From NCBI RefSeq assembly GCF_900609055.1, contig NZ_UXAW01000033.1, forward strand, positions 62,001 to 126,000: DNA of 64,000 nucleotides, given 5' to 3'. How positions within the stretch are numbered: position 1 is the first letter of the stretch; every line of letters begins with the position of its first letter. The DNA is from Pseudogemmobacter humi. Lineage in GTDB: Bacteria; Pseudomonadota; Alphaproteobacteria; Rhodobacterales; Rhodobacteraceae. Under the pieces are notes generated by a model. That model made no database searches, was not told where the DNA came from, and saw nothing but the letters and a program-made list of their open reading frames with translations. Of this stretch, positions 15,734 to 23,816 are shown piece after piece. A program made the position numbers and the translations under genes.

Positions 15734-16846
15734 ATGGAACGGAGGGGCGGGATCGTGGCAGCGGTGCGCAGCGAACAACCGGCGGTCGTGGTGCAGGGGG
15801 TCGATATGGATTTCGGCACCGGCGCGATGGCGGTGAAAGGGGCCAGTTTCGCGCTGGAACCGGGGCGGTTCCTGACCATCCTCGGCCCTTCGGGTTCGGG
15901 CAAGACCACGCTCTTGCGGATGATCGCCGGCTTTCAGGCGCCAACCCGGGGCGAGATTCTGATCGGCGGCCGTCCGGCGGATGCGGTGGCGCCGCACCGG
16001 CGCTCGATCGGGATGGTGTTTCAGAAACTGGCTCTGTTCCCGCATATGACGGTGAACGCGAACGTCGCCTTTCCGCTGAAGATGCGGCGGCACGATCCGC
16101 GCACGATTCCGGCCAGGGTGGCGCGCTATCTCGATCTGGTGCGGCTTGGCGGCTACGGGAACCGGCGCATCCACGAGCTTTCCGGCGGCCAGCAGCAGCG
16201 CGTCGCCATTGCCCGCGCGCTGGTGTTCGAGCCGGATCTCCTGCTGCTCGATGAGCCTCTTGCCGCGCTGGACCGCAAGCTGCGCGAGGAGATGCAGCTT
16301 GAGTTCCGCCGGATCCAGAAGGAACTGGGCGTCACCACGATCAATGTGACCCACGATCAGCGCGAGGCGCTGGTGGTCTCGGACGAGATCATCGTCATGG
16401 ACCACGGCGAGATCCAGCAGCACACTTCGCCGGTGGACATGTATCGCAGCCCCGCCAACCCGTTCGTTGCCAGTTTCATCGGCGTGTCGAGCTTTCTGGA
16501 GGGCCTCAGCAGTCCGCGCGGGCTGATGGTGAACGGGGTGGATTGCGCCGGGGTGGCGGCGGGGGCGATCCTGCCGGGCATGCCGGCGCGCGGTGCGATC
16601 CGGGCGGAACAGACCCGCATCGGCGCGGCGGCCGAAGCCTGCGACACCGTGCTGGAGGGGCGCATTACTGACACGATCTTCGAGGGCGAGCGGCTGATGT
16701 ATTTCGTCGATCTGCCCGCGCTTGGCACCGGGGTGCGGATTTACCACCACGACCCGGCGGAACATGCGCCCTTTGAAAAGGGTGCGACGGTTTCGACCGG
16801 CTGGAATGCAAGAGACCTGCTGATCTTTCCCGCAAAAGACCGTTAA
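15734..16846 (+). CDS. Spermidine/putrescine-type ABC importer, ATP-binding protein (PotA-like)
   Basis: A 370-residue ATPase starting 3 bp after the SDR stop. Walker A LGPSGSGKTT, Q-loop GMVFQKLALFP, signature LSGGQQQRVAIARAL, Walker B LLLLDEPLAALD, switch His in VTHDQREA. After about residue 245 it has the TOBE-type regulatory domain (ARGAIRAEQTRIG). Layout and length match PotA/FbpC-like proteins. It energises the two permeases at 18124 and 19068, with the binding protein at 16884. Family members carry polyamines, but also putrescine-like acids, opines, thiamine or iron, so the ligand must come from experiments. Confidence 0.88.
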   Translation: MERRGGIVAAVRSEQPAVVVQGVDMDFGTGAMAVKGASFALEPGRFLTILGPSGSGKTTLLRMIAGFQAPTRGEILIGGRPADAVAPHRRSIGMVFQKLALFPHMTVNANVAFPLKMRRHDPRTIPARVARYLDLVRLGGYGNRRIHELSGGQQQRVAIARALVFEPDLLLLDEPLAALDRKLREEMQLEFRRIQKELGVTTINVTHDQREALVVSDEIIVMDHGEIQQHTSPVDMYRSPANPFVASFIGVSSFLEGLSSPRGLMVNGVDCAGVAAGAILPGMPARGAIRAEQTRIGAAAEACDTVLEGRITDTIFEGERLMYFVDLPALGTGVRIYHHDPAEHAPFEKGATVSTGWNARDLLIFPAKDR

Positions 16847-16883
16847 AAGGCGGCAAGACCGCACCAACAAGGAGACCTGACCA

Positions 16884-17993
16884 ATGGCAAATGACGTTTT
16901 CCGTCCGACCCGCCGCTCGCTGTTGCGCGGCTCGGCCGCCGTGGGCGCCGCGGCGCTTTTCTCCGGCCTGCCGGCCCGCCGCCTGATGGCGCAGGACGCG
17001 CCCGGGAAACCTGCGGAACTGATCGTGCGGGCCTGGGGCGGCTCCTGGGTGGATGCGCTGAAGAAAGGCGTCTCGGACCCGTTCACCGAGGCGACCGGCA
17101 TCGCCATCCGCCACGACCTGACCGAGGACAATGAGATCCAGCCCAAGGTCTGGGCCGCGGTGGCGCAGGGCCGCGTGCCGCCGATCCACATCAACTGGGA
17201 CACCACGGTCAACGCGACGAAATCGGCGCTTCGTGGCGTGACCGAGGACCTGTCGGATCTGCCGAACCTGGCGAATACCACGGAACTGGCGAAGCCTGTC
17301 GGCCTCGACGGCTATCCGATCGTCAACACCTACGGCTATGTCTACGTTCTGGCCTACCGCCCCGAGGCCTTCCCCGATGGCGCGCCGACCTCGTGGCATG
17401 CGCTGCTGGATCCGAAGTTCAAGGGCCGGATCGCGCTTTATAACGACGGGATCGGCTTCCACTTCCCGGCCCAGGTGGCGGGCGGCGGCAAGCTGGAGGA
17501 CATCCCCGGCAACATGCAGCCGGCCTGGGATTTCATTGCGAAGGTCAAGGAACAGCAGCCGCTGCTCGGCGAAGACCCCGATTTCACCAACTGGTTCCAG
17601 AACGGCGAAATTGACCTCGCCTGCACCATCTCGACCAATGCGCGCGAGGCGAAGAAGAACGGCGTCGATCTGGCCTGGACCGTGCCGGAAGAGGGCTGCA
17701 AGTTCGACACCGACGGGCTGTGGATCCCGAAGGGCCTGCCCGAGAACGAGCTTTACTGGGCGAAGGAATATATCAACTTCGCGCTGACGCAGGGCGCGCA
17801 GCAGGTCTGGCTCGATGGTCTGGGCCTGCCGGGCGTGGTGCCGGGCCTGACCCCGCCCGAGGATCTGGTGAATGATCCGTCCTACCCGACCACGCCGGAA
17901 CAGATCGCCGAGCTGATCCGCATCTCGACCAAAGTGCAGGTCGAGAACGAGAGCGAATGGTTCGCGAAGTTCAAGGAAATCATGCAGGGCTGA
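16884..17993 (+). CDS. Extracellular solute-binding protein, PotD/PotF-like
   Basis: A 369-residue periplasmic binding protein with a Tat-type leader: TRRSLLRGSAAVGAAALFSG, followed by cleavage near LMAQDAP. The mature domain resembles spermidine/putrescine-type family-1 binding proteins: LIVRAWGGSWVDALKKGVSD at the N-terminus, HINWDTTVN, and GLWIPKGLPENELYWAKEYI. An AAGGAG sequence precedes the ATG. It lies between the ATPase and permease genes. A long hairpin with a G15 run follows its stop (18009-18078), a usual position for elements that leave the binding protein more abundant than the permeases. Confidence 0.87.
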   Translation: MANDVFRPTRRSLLRGSAAVGAAALFSGLPARRLMAQDAPGKPAELIVRAWGGSWVDALKKGVSDPFTEATGIAIRHDLTEDNEIQPKVWAAVAQGRVPPIHINWDTTVNATKSALRGVTEDLSDLPNLANTTELAKPVGLDGYPIVNTYGYVYVLAYRPEAFPDGAPTSWHALLDPKFKGRIALYNDGIGFHFPAQVAGGGKLEDIPGNMQPAWDFIAKVKEQQPLLGEDPDFTNWFQNGEIDLACTISTNAREAKKNGVDLAWTVPEEGCKFDTDGLWIPKGLPENELYWAKEYINFALTQGAQQVWLDGLGLPGVVPGLTPPEDLVNDPSYPTTPEQIAELIRISTKVQVENESEWFAKFKEIMQG

Positions 17994-18008
17994 CCCCCTC
18001 GCGAGATG

Positions 18009-18078
18009 CCTTGCGCCCGGCCAGGACAAGATTTGTCCTGGCCGGGCGCAAGGGGGGGGGGGGGGGACAAGTCCCCCC
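18009..18078 (+). repeat. Perfect 21-bp hairpin, G15 tract and second hairpin
   Basis: The arms 18009-18029 and 18033-18053 are perfectly complementary over 21 bp around the 3-nt loop GAT. The right arm runs into 15 consecutive G (18052-18066). GGGGGGAC (18061-18068) then pairs with GTCCCCCC (18071-18078) around AA. The element lies 15 bp after the binding-protein stop and 45 bp before the permease ATG. It has no T-run, so it is more likely an mRNA-stabilising or attenuating structure, or a REP-like dispersed repeat, than an intrinsic terminator. The G15 length may be uncertain because of slippage. Confidence 0.85.
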
Positions 18079-18123
18079 GCCCCCCCTTCACCGCCCCTTT
18101 CGCGGCCACCGGAACCTGGACCC

Positions 18124-19071
18124 ATGCCCGAGACCCCTGCCGATTTCCGCTATCCTTTGCGCTGGCGTCTGATGGACGGCATCGAGGCGCTGGCGGACCG
18201 GATCTGGCCGCGCCGCCTGGCGCCCTGGACCGGCTGGCTGCTGATCACGCCGGCGCTGCTCTTGGTGGGGCTGCTGGTGCTTGGCCTGATCCAGATCGCG
18301 GATTCGTCTCTGCGCACGCTGGATACCGCGACCTTCCTGCCGTCTGAGGACTGGTCGCTGGCGAATTTCGAGAAGGCGCTGGCCTCGCGGGTCTATCTGA
18401 CCGTGGCCTGGCGCTCGCTTCTGGGGGCGGCGCTGACGACTTTCCTGACGCTCGCGCTGGCCTTTCCCTATGCCTATGCTTTGGTGCGCACCCGGCGGCC
18501 CTGGGTGCGCAAGGCGCTGCTGATCACTTTGTTCCTGCCGTTCTTCATCGGCCAGGTGGTGCGCGCCTATGGCTGGCTGATCATCCTCGGCAATTCCGGC
18601 ATGGTGAACGAGGCTTTGTCGCTGGTCGGCGTGGCGCCGATGCGGCTTTTGTTCAACTACCCTGCGGTGATCTTCGGCATGGTGCAATATATGCTGCCCT
18701 TCGCGGTCCTCTTGATGGTGCCCGCGCTGGCGGCGATTCCGGCAGAGACCGAGACGGCGGCCGGGTCACTCGGCGCGAACTGGCTGCGGACCACCTGGCA
18801 TGTGGTGCTGCCGATGGCGAAGCCGGGGCTGATCGGCGCCGGGCTTGTGGTCGCCACGCTGAGCCTGACCGATTTCGCGGTGCCCGCCATGCTGGGCGGC
18901 GGCAGTCAGGATTTCATCGCCAATGCGATCTATGACCAGTTCTTCCGCACCGCCGACCAGGGCCTCGGCTCGGCGCTGGCCTTGATGCTGGTGGCAGCGG
19001 GCTCGGTGCTGGTGGGGCTGGTGTTCTTGGTCTTTGGCGCGGGCACGCTCTCGATGGGGGGCCGCCGATGA
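18124..19071 (+). CDS. ABC importer permease, PotB-like
   Basis: A 315-residue inner-membrane permease. About six hydrophobic segments are visible, starting LAPWTGWLLITPALLLVGLL (residues about 34-55). The cytoplasmic EAA loop appears as AAGSLGANWLRTTWHVVLPM (about residues 214-233). This is the first of two permeases of the Pot-type importer. It overlaps the second permease by ATGA. It lies downstream of the hairpin/G15 element, which may tune its level relative to the binding protein. Confidence 0.88.
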   Translation: MPETPADFRYPLRWRLMDGIEALADRIWPRRLAPWTGWLLITPALLLVGLLVLGLIQIADSSLRTLDTATFLPSEDWSLANFEKALASRVYLTVAWRSLLGAALTTFLTLALAFPYAYALVRTRRPWVRKALLITLFLPFFIGQVVRAYGWLIILGNSGMVNEALSLVGVAPMRLLFNYPAVIFGMVQYMLPFAVLLMVPALAAIPAETETAAGSLGANWLRTTWHVVLPMAKPGLIGAGLVVATLSLTDFAVPAMLGGGSQDFIANAIYDQFFRTADQGLGSALALMLVAAGSVLVGLVFLVFGAGTLSMGGRR

Positions 19072-19865
19072 TCTCGCGCGGCCAGCGTCTCACCATCTGG
19101 AGCCTCGTCTGGCTCTCGATCATCACGCTTTCGCTGCCCACGGTGGTGGTGCTTGGCGCGAGTTTCACCGCCGGCAACATGATCGCCTTCCCGCCCGAGG
19201 GCCTGTCCTTGCGCTGGTATGAGAAGATCGCGCTGGCCCGCGATCTGCGCCAGGCCTTCTTCCGCTCGTTGATCGTGGCCGGGGTCTGCACACTGGTGTC
19301 GATTCCGGTCGGGACGCTCGCCGGGCTGGCGCTCAGCCGCTTCCGGCTGCGTTTCGCCGGTGTGATCCAGGTCTATCTGCTCCTGCCATTCACCATCCCG
19401 CTGATCGGCTCGGGGATCGGGCTGATGCTGGTGTTCGGGCAATGGGGGGTGCTCGGCAGCCTCTGGCCGGTCGGCGTGGCCTGCGCGGTGATCAACCTGC
19501 CGTTCATCGTCTGGTCGGTCTCAAGCTCGGCCGTGCTGCTCGATCCCGATCTGGAGCTGGCGGCGCAGAATTGCGGGGCGGGGCGGGTGCAGACCTTCCT
19601 CTACGTCACTTTGCCCGCGGTGATGCCCGGCGTGATCACCGGAAGCCTGTTGATGTTCATCCTGGCGATGAACGAGTTTCTCGTCAGCCTCTTGCTCACC
19701 GATGCCCGCATCGTCACCCTGCCGGTGCAGATCTACAACTCGATCCGTTCCATCATCACGCCCGATCTGGCGGCGGTCTCGGTGGTGTTCATCGTGATCG
19801 CGCTGGCGGCGATCTGGCTGCTCGACCGGCTGGTGGGGCTGGAAATCTTCCTGAAATCGAAATGA
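19068..19865 (+). CDS. ABC importer permease, PotC-like
   Basis: A 265-residue second permease subunit. An N-terminal membrane segment WSLVWLSIITLSLPTVVVLG (residues about 8-27) is followed by five more. The EAA loop is LAAQNCGAGRVQTFLYVTLP (about residues 164-183). It overlaps the upstream permease by ATGA and is 11 bp before the HpsN-like gene, which shows that importer and enzyme genes form one transcript. With the ATPase and binding protein it makes a complete Pot/Fbp-type transporter. Confidence 0.88.
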   Translation: MISRGQRLTIWSLVWLSIITLSLPTVVVLGASFTAGNMIAFPPEGLSLRWYEKIALARDLRQAFFRSLIVAGVCTLVSIPVGTLAGLALSRFRLRFAGVIQVYLLLPFTIPLIGSGIGLMLVFGQWGVLGSLWPVGVACAVINLPFIVWSVSSSAVLLDPDLELAAQNCGAGRVQTFLYVTLPAVMPGVITGSLLMFILAMNEFLVSLLLTDARIVTLPVQIYNSIRSIITPDLAAVSVVFIVIALAAIWLLDRLVGLEIFLKSK

Positions 19866-19876
19866 GGGGGCCCGCG

Positions 19877-21202
19877 ATGGCTGAGGTCAATTTCAAACGG
19901 CTGGCCGATCTGACGCCCGGCGGGCGGGCGGAACTGCTTCTGCGGTCCGAGACCGATCTGTCCGCGTTCCTCGAAAAGGCGCAGCCGATCATCGATGCCG
20001 TGCGCGCCGAGGGCGATGCGGCGCTGGTGCGGTTCGGTGTCACGCTCGACAAGGCCGAGGGGCTGACCGAAGCCGGCCTGAAAGCCTCGGAGGCTGAGTT
20101 CGACGAGGCTTTCACCGAGCTGGACCCGGCAGTGACCGAGGCGATCCGCTACGGGATCGAGAACATCCGCTCGTTCCACGAGGAACAGCGCCCCGAGCCG
20201 ATGTTTCTGAAGGAAATCCGCCCCGGCGCCTTTGCGGGCGACCGCTTTCTGCCGATCCGGTCGGTCGCGCTCTATGTCCCGCGCGGCAAGGGTTCGTTCC
20301 CTTCGGTGACGATGATGACCAGCGTTCCGGCGGTGGTGGCCGGGGTGCCGGAGCTGGCAATCTTCACTCCGCCGATCCCGGGCGGCAAGGTCGATGCGGC
20401 GACGCTGGTGGCCGCGCGTCTGGCAGGCGTAGAGACGGTTTACAAGGCCGGCGGCGCCCAGGCGGTGGCTGCGGCGGCTTATGGCACCAGGACCATCCGC
20501 GCCGCGCATAAGATCGTCGGGCCGGGCAGCCCCTGGGTGGTGGCGGCGAAGCGGCTCTTGTCGGGCGTGATCGACCCGGGCCTGCCCGCCGGGCCGTCGG
20601 AATCGATCATCTTCGCCGATGAGACGGTTCACGGCGGCCTCGCCGCGCTGGACCTCCTGATCGAGGCCGAGCATGGGCCGGACAGTTCCGCCTGGCTGGT
20701 GACGAACTCGGCCCTGGTGGCCGAACAGGCGCTGGCGGCGCTGCCCGGCCATTGGGCGCAGATGACCGAACAGCGCGCGGAATTTTCCCGCGCCGTGCTG
20801 ACCGGCAAGACCGGCGGCATCCTGCTGACCGAGACGCTGGACGAGGCCTACGCTTTCATCAACGACTATGCGCCCGAGCATCTGCAACTCTTGTCGGAAA
20901 AGCCGTTCGAGCATCTGGGCAAGATCACCTCGGCCGCCGAGGTGCTGATGGGCCCGCATACGCCGGTGACGATCGGCAACTTCTGCCTCGGGCCGAATTG
21001 CGTGCTGCCGACCTCGCGCGGGGCGCGCACTTACGGGCCGCTGTCGGTGAGCGATTTCATGCGCCGGTCCTCGGTCGGATACGTCACTGCGCCTGCCTAT
21101 CCGGGCCTCGCGCAGGCGGCGAAGGTGCTGGCGGATTACGAGGGCTTCTCCAGCCACGCCAATGCGGTGTCGGCCCTGCGCGATCAGTATCTGAAGGGGT
21201 AG
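19877..21202 (+). CDS. Histidinol dehydrogenase-family enzyme, sulfopropanediol 3-dehydrogenase (HpsN)-like
   Basis: A 441-residue zinc-dependent, NAD-linked four-electron alcohol dehydrogenase. The start at 19877 gives the family N-terminus AEVNFKRLADL. The active-site Glu-His pair is present in DYAPEHLQL, one zinc ligand His in EAEHGPDSS and another in GFSSHANAV. Compared with true HisD, the Gln ligand before EHG is Glu here and the Asp ligand in the NxVLPT region is Asn (IGNFCLGPNCVLPT). The catabolic context, with importer and two other dehydrogenases and no his genes, argues against histidine synthesis. HpsN-type enzymes turn DHPS into sulfolactate. No sulfolactate-degrading gene is in the window. 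Confidence 0.8.
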   Translation: MAEVNFKRLADLTPGGRAELLLRSETDLSAFLEKAQPIIDAVRAEGDAALVRFGVTLDKAEGLTEAGLKASEAEFDEAFTELDPAVTEAIRYGIENIRSFHEEQRPEPMFLKEIRPGAFAGDRFLPIRSVALYVPRGKGSFPSVTMMTSVPAVVAGVPELAIFTPPIPGGKVDAATLVAARLAGVETVYKAGGAQAVAAAAYGTRTIRAAHKIVGPGSPWVVAAKRLLSGVIDPGLPAGPSESIIFADETVHGGLAALDLLIEAEHGPDSSAWLVTNSALVAEQALAALPGHWAQMTEQRAEFSRAVLTGKTGGILLTETLDEAYAFINDYAPEHLQLLSEKPFEHLGKITSAAEVLMGPHTPVTIGNFCLGPNCVLPTSRGARTYGPLSVSDFMRRSSVGYVTAPAYPGLAQAAKVLADYEGFSSHANAVSALRDQYLKG

Positions 21203-22192
21203 ATGATGCGCGCGGTCAGGCTTCACGGCATCCGGGATCTGCGGGTCGAGGAGGTGGCGGAGCCGCTGCCGCCCGGCCCCGGCGAGGTCACGCTTCGGGT
21301 GACGGCTGCGGGAATCTGCGGATCCGACCTGCACAATTACGCCACCGGCGCCTGGATCAGCCGCGCGCCCTCGGTCGCCGGGCATGAATTCGCGGGCGTT
21401 GTGACGGCCCTGGGCGAGGGCGTCGCCCGTGTCGCTTTGGGCGACAGCGTGGCGGTGGACAGCCGGGTGATCTGCGGCACCTGCGACAATTGCCGCGAGG
21501 GGCTGACGCAGATCTGCGAAAACCTCGGTTTTCTGGGCGAGGTGATCGACGGCGGTTTTGCGGAATATGTCACTATTCCGGCCCGAAACGTGGTGAATGC
21601 CACTGGCATCGCACCCCGCCATCTGGCCATGGCCGAGCCGCTGGCGGTCGCCATCCACGCGGTGAACCGGCTGAACCCGCCCGCGGGGGCCGGGGTTCTG
21701 GTGACCGGCGCCGGTGCCATCGGCGCGCTGTCTGCGCTGGTGCTGGCGCAGCGGGGCCACAAGGTCGGCGTCAATGATCGTCACCAGGCCCGGGCCGCCC
21801 GCACGGCGCAAGCGGTGGGAGGCGCGGTCGCCGGGCTGGAGGCGCCTGGGGTCCGTTACGCGGTGGATGCGACCGGCAGCCCCGAGGTGATCGCGGCGCT
21901 GGCCCAGAACCTGTGCGGCGGCGGGGCGATTGCGCTGGTGGGGATCGGTTCGCGCGATCTGACCTTCAACCCCGCGCTGCTGGTCGAGCGTGAGATCGCT
22001 CTGATCGGCTGCCATGCTTTTGGCGGCGAACTTGCGGAGGCGGTGGCGTTGCTGCCGCAGCTTGCCCCGGCGCTCGACCGGCTGATCGACGCGGAAATCC
22101 CGTTGGCCGAGGTGCCCGCCGCCTATGCCCGCCATCTCGCGGGCGAGGTCATCGGCGCGAAGACCATCATCCTGCCGGGTGCGGGCGCATGA
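21203..22192 (+). CDS. Zinc-dependent medium-chain alcohol dehydrogenase
   Basis: A 329-residue MDR enzyme, directly abutting the HpsN-like stop. The catalytic zinc site shows Cys in TAAGICGSDLHNY and GHEFAG; the structural zinc has the four-Cys cluster CGTCDNCREGLTQIC. The NAD site is VLVTGAGAIGALSALV. Sorbitol/threonine dehydrogenase-like members oxidise secondary hydroxyls. Here it could oxidise C2 of the polyol used by the neighbouring SDR and HpsN-like enzymes (HpsP-like role). It ends in an ATGA overlap with the kinase gene. Confidence 0.86.
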   Translation: MMRAVRLHGIRDLRVEEVAEPLPPGPGEVTLRVTAAGICGSDLHNYATGAWISRAPSVAGHEFAGVVTALGEGVARVALGDSVAVDSRVICGTCDNCREGLTQICENLGFLGEVIDGGFAEYVTIPARNVVNATGIAPRHLAMAEPLAVAIHAVNRLNPPAGAGVLVTGAGAIGALSALVLAQRGHKVGVNDRHQARAARTAQAVGGAVAGLEAPGVRYAVDATGSPEVIAALAQNLCGGGAIALVGIGSRDLTFNPALLVEREIALIGCHAFGGELAEAVALLPQLAPALDRLIDAEIPLAEVPAAYARHLAGEVIGAKTIILPGAGA

Positions 22193-23466
22193 GCCGCACC
22201 GCGGAAATCCGCGCCCTCGCCGCGCGTGACCCGGTTCAGGCCGAGGCGCGGCTGGCGGCTCTCCTGGGCGAGTTGTTCGGCATCACCGCCCGCGATCTGC
22301 GCATCAACCACGATCAGTATTCGCTGAACTCGCTGAACGGTTTCTTCACCTGCGAGCGGGGCGCATGTTTCTTCAAATTCCACCAGGAGGAAGGCGAAGA
22401 ACAGATGCGCGGCGAATATTACCGCGCCGATATTCTCGCCCGCGCCGGTCTGCCGGTGGACCAGCCGATCCTGACCTCGACCCTGCCGGGCGAGCAGATC
22501 CTCGTCTACCGCCGCCGCCAGGATCCGCGGTTTTCCGACGTTTTGCGGGCGCTGGACCTCGCGCCGGATGCGCAGGCAGAGGCGCGCGCTCTGGCGGCCG
22601 AGCGCGATCTGAACGCCCGGCTTCTGGAGGTGGCGAAGGCCAGTTTGCACCCGATCACGCCCGCCGAGGCGCGGGCCGAGCCGATCCACCGCCTGTTCCA
22701 CGAGCGGCTGATCGACCCCGCGACCGGGCGTTACCCCGCCGGGCGGCTGGCGTCTTTCTACATCGGCAAGGACTTCGATCTGCCGGGCATGACTGCGCCG
22801 TGGGAGCAGATCTCCCGCGCCCGGCCGGTGATCAACGGCGTTGCCTACCGCCACAGCCTTGCCGAACTGTTCGATGCCGCGCACGACCGGCTGGCACCCG
22901 AAAACCTTGCCGATGCGGGCGGGATCGTCGCGCATGGCGACGCGCATAACGCCAATGTCTGGTATGAGCGCGGGGCCGCGCGCGACCGGCTGGCCTTCTT
23001 CGATCCGGCCTTTGCGGGGGAGAATGTGCCCTCGCTGCTGGCCGAGGTGAAATCGACCTTCCACAACATCCTCGCCCATCCATTGTGGCTCTATGACAGC
23101 GAAATGGTGCCGGGGCGCTGGCAGGTCAGCGCCCGGCTGACGGGCGATGCGCTGCATATCGACACCGACTGGGCTCCCGGGCCGCTGCGTGAGGCGCTGC
23201 TGGCGGTGAAGGCAGAGACGTTCTGGAAGCCCTGGCTCGCGCATCTGGCAGAACGGGGGCTCTTGCCCGCCGACTGGGAGCGGGTGGTGCGGCTTGCGCT
23301 GTTTCTGTGCCCGACGCTGGTGATGAACCTGCGCGCGGGCGAGGGGGGCGGGCGGCACAATCCGGCGAGCTCAGTGATCGGGCTGGCCCAGGCGGTGGTC
23401 TGCGGATCGGCGCCGCTGACGGGCGAGGACCGGATGAGCCGGTTCTTCGACGCTATCCGGCCTTAA
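22189..23466 (+). CDS. Phosphotransferase/kinase of the APH (aminoglycoside/choline kinase) fold
   Basis: A 425-residue protein-kinase-like-fold phosphotransferase. The catalytic loop is GGIVAHGDAHNANVWYE (HGDxxxxN, Asp about residue 246) and the metal-binding Asp follows in LAFFDPAF. The N-terminal lobe has GACFFKFHQEEGEEQMRGEY, with Lys and Glu at the expected positions. It is longer than usual by a C-terminal helical part. It overlaps the dehydrogenase stop by ATGA and ends the operon. It could phosphorylate the imported substrate or an oxidation product. It is not a standard member of DHPS pathways, which makes the substrate assignment of the whole set uncertain. Confidence 0.72.
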   Translation: MSRTAEIRALAARDPVQAEARLAALLGELFGITARDLRINHDQYSLNSLNGFFTCERGACFFKFHQEEGEEQMRGEYYRADILARAGLPVDQPILTSTLPGEQILVYRRRQDPRFSDVLRALDLAPDAQAEARALAAERDLNARLLEVAKASLHPITPAEARAEPIHRLFHERLIDPATGRYPAGRLASFYIGKDFDLPGMTAPWEQISRARPVINGVAYRHSLAELFDAAHDRLAPENLADAGGIVAHGDAHNANVWYERGAARDRLAFFDPAFAGENVPSLLAEVKSTFHNILAHPLWLYDSEMVPGRWQVSARLTGDALHIDTDWAPGPLREALLAVKAETFWKPWLAHLAERGLLPADWERVVRLALFLCPTLVMNLRAGEGGGRHNPASSVIGLAQAVVCGSAPLTGEDRMSRFFDAIRP

Positions 23467-23729
23467 CCTGCGGTCCGCGCGGCCTCGCGCCGGCTGATGT
23501 CCTGCGCCTGCTGACGCAGCCATTCATTCGCCGCCGCCTCGCCGTCGCGCGAGCGGCGCAGCCAGAATTCGGGTTCCAGCTTGCGGACCTCGGCCTCGAC
23601 CCGGGCCTTCGCGGCGGCATCCAGCACCGGCTCGGCGGCCGCGGCGGGTGGCCGTGTGGCGGCGGGCTGCGGCTCGCTGGCGACGCAGCCGGCAAGGGTC
23701 AGCAGCGCCAGTTTCAGCATGGTTTTCAT
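23463..23729 (-). CDS. Small hypothetical lipoprotein
   Basis: An 88-residue protein of no recognised family. The start at 23729 gives MKTMLKLALLTLAGCVAS, a lipoprotein signal with lipobox LAGC (Cys15). The mature part is first Pro/Ala-rich, then a charged helical region ARVEAEVRKLEPEFWLRRSR with QQAQDISRRE near the end. The stop codon overlaps the kinase stop on the other strand by a few bases, so the two genes converge without a spacer. Codon pattern and lipobox support a real gene. The function is unknown. Confidence 0.6.
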   Translation of the reverse strand: MKTMLKLALLTLAGCVASEPQPAATRPPAAAAEPVLDAAAKARVEAEVRKLEPEFWLRRSRDGEAAANEWLRQQAQDISRREAARTAG

Positions 23730-23816
23730 GGCGGCGTTCTTTCCCCTGATCCGTTCCGGCCCACAGAATACCGGCTTTCGCGGCGGGGGCAAAAGGCCTG
23801 GGCAGCTTTCCGCGCG

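Noticed and set aside
18009-18078. Hairpin plus G-tract considered as an intrinsic terminator
   Set aside because: No T-run follows on either strand, and the permease genes downstream belong to the same importer.
19877-21202. Annotation as histidinol dehydrogenase HisD of histidine synthesis
   Set aside because: Changed zinc-ligand positions and a catabolic importer/dehydrogenase context without other his genes.
19733-22135. 800-codon minus-strand frame across the HpsN-like and alcohol dehydrogenase genes
   Set aside because: Spans two real genes on the other strand, has no recognisable domain and typical shadow composition.
22189-23466. Aminoglycoside resistance phosphotransferase
   Set aside because: Only the general fold and catalytic loop match; it is translationally coupled to a catabolic operon and longer than resistance enzymes.
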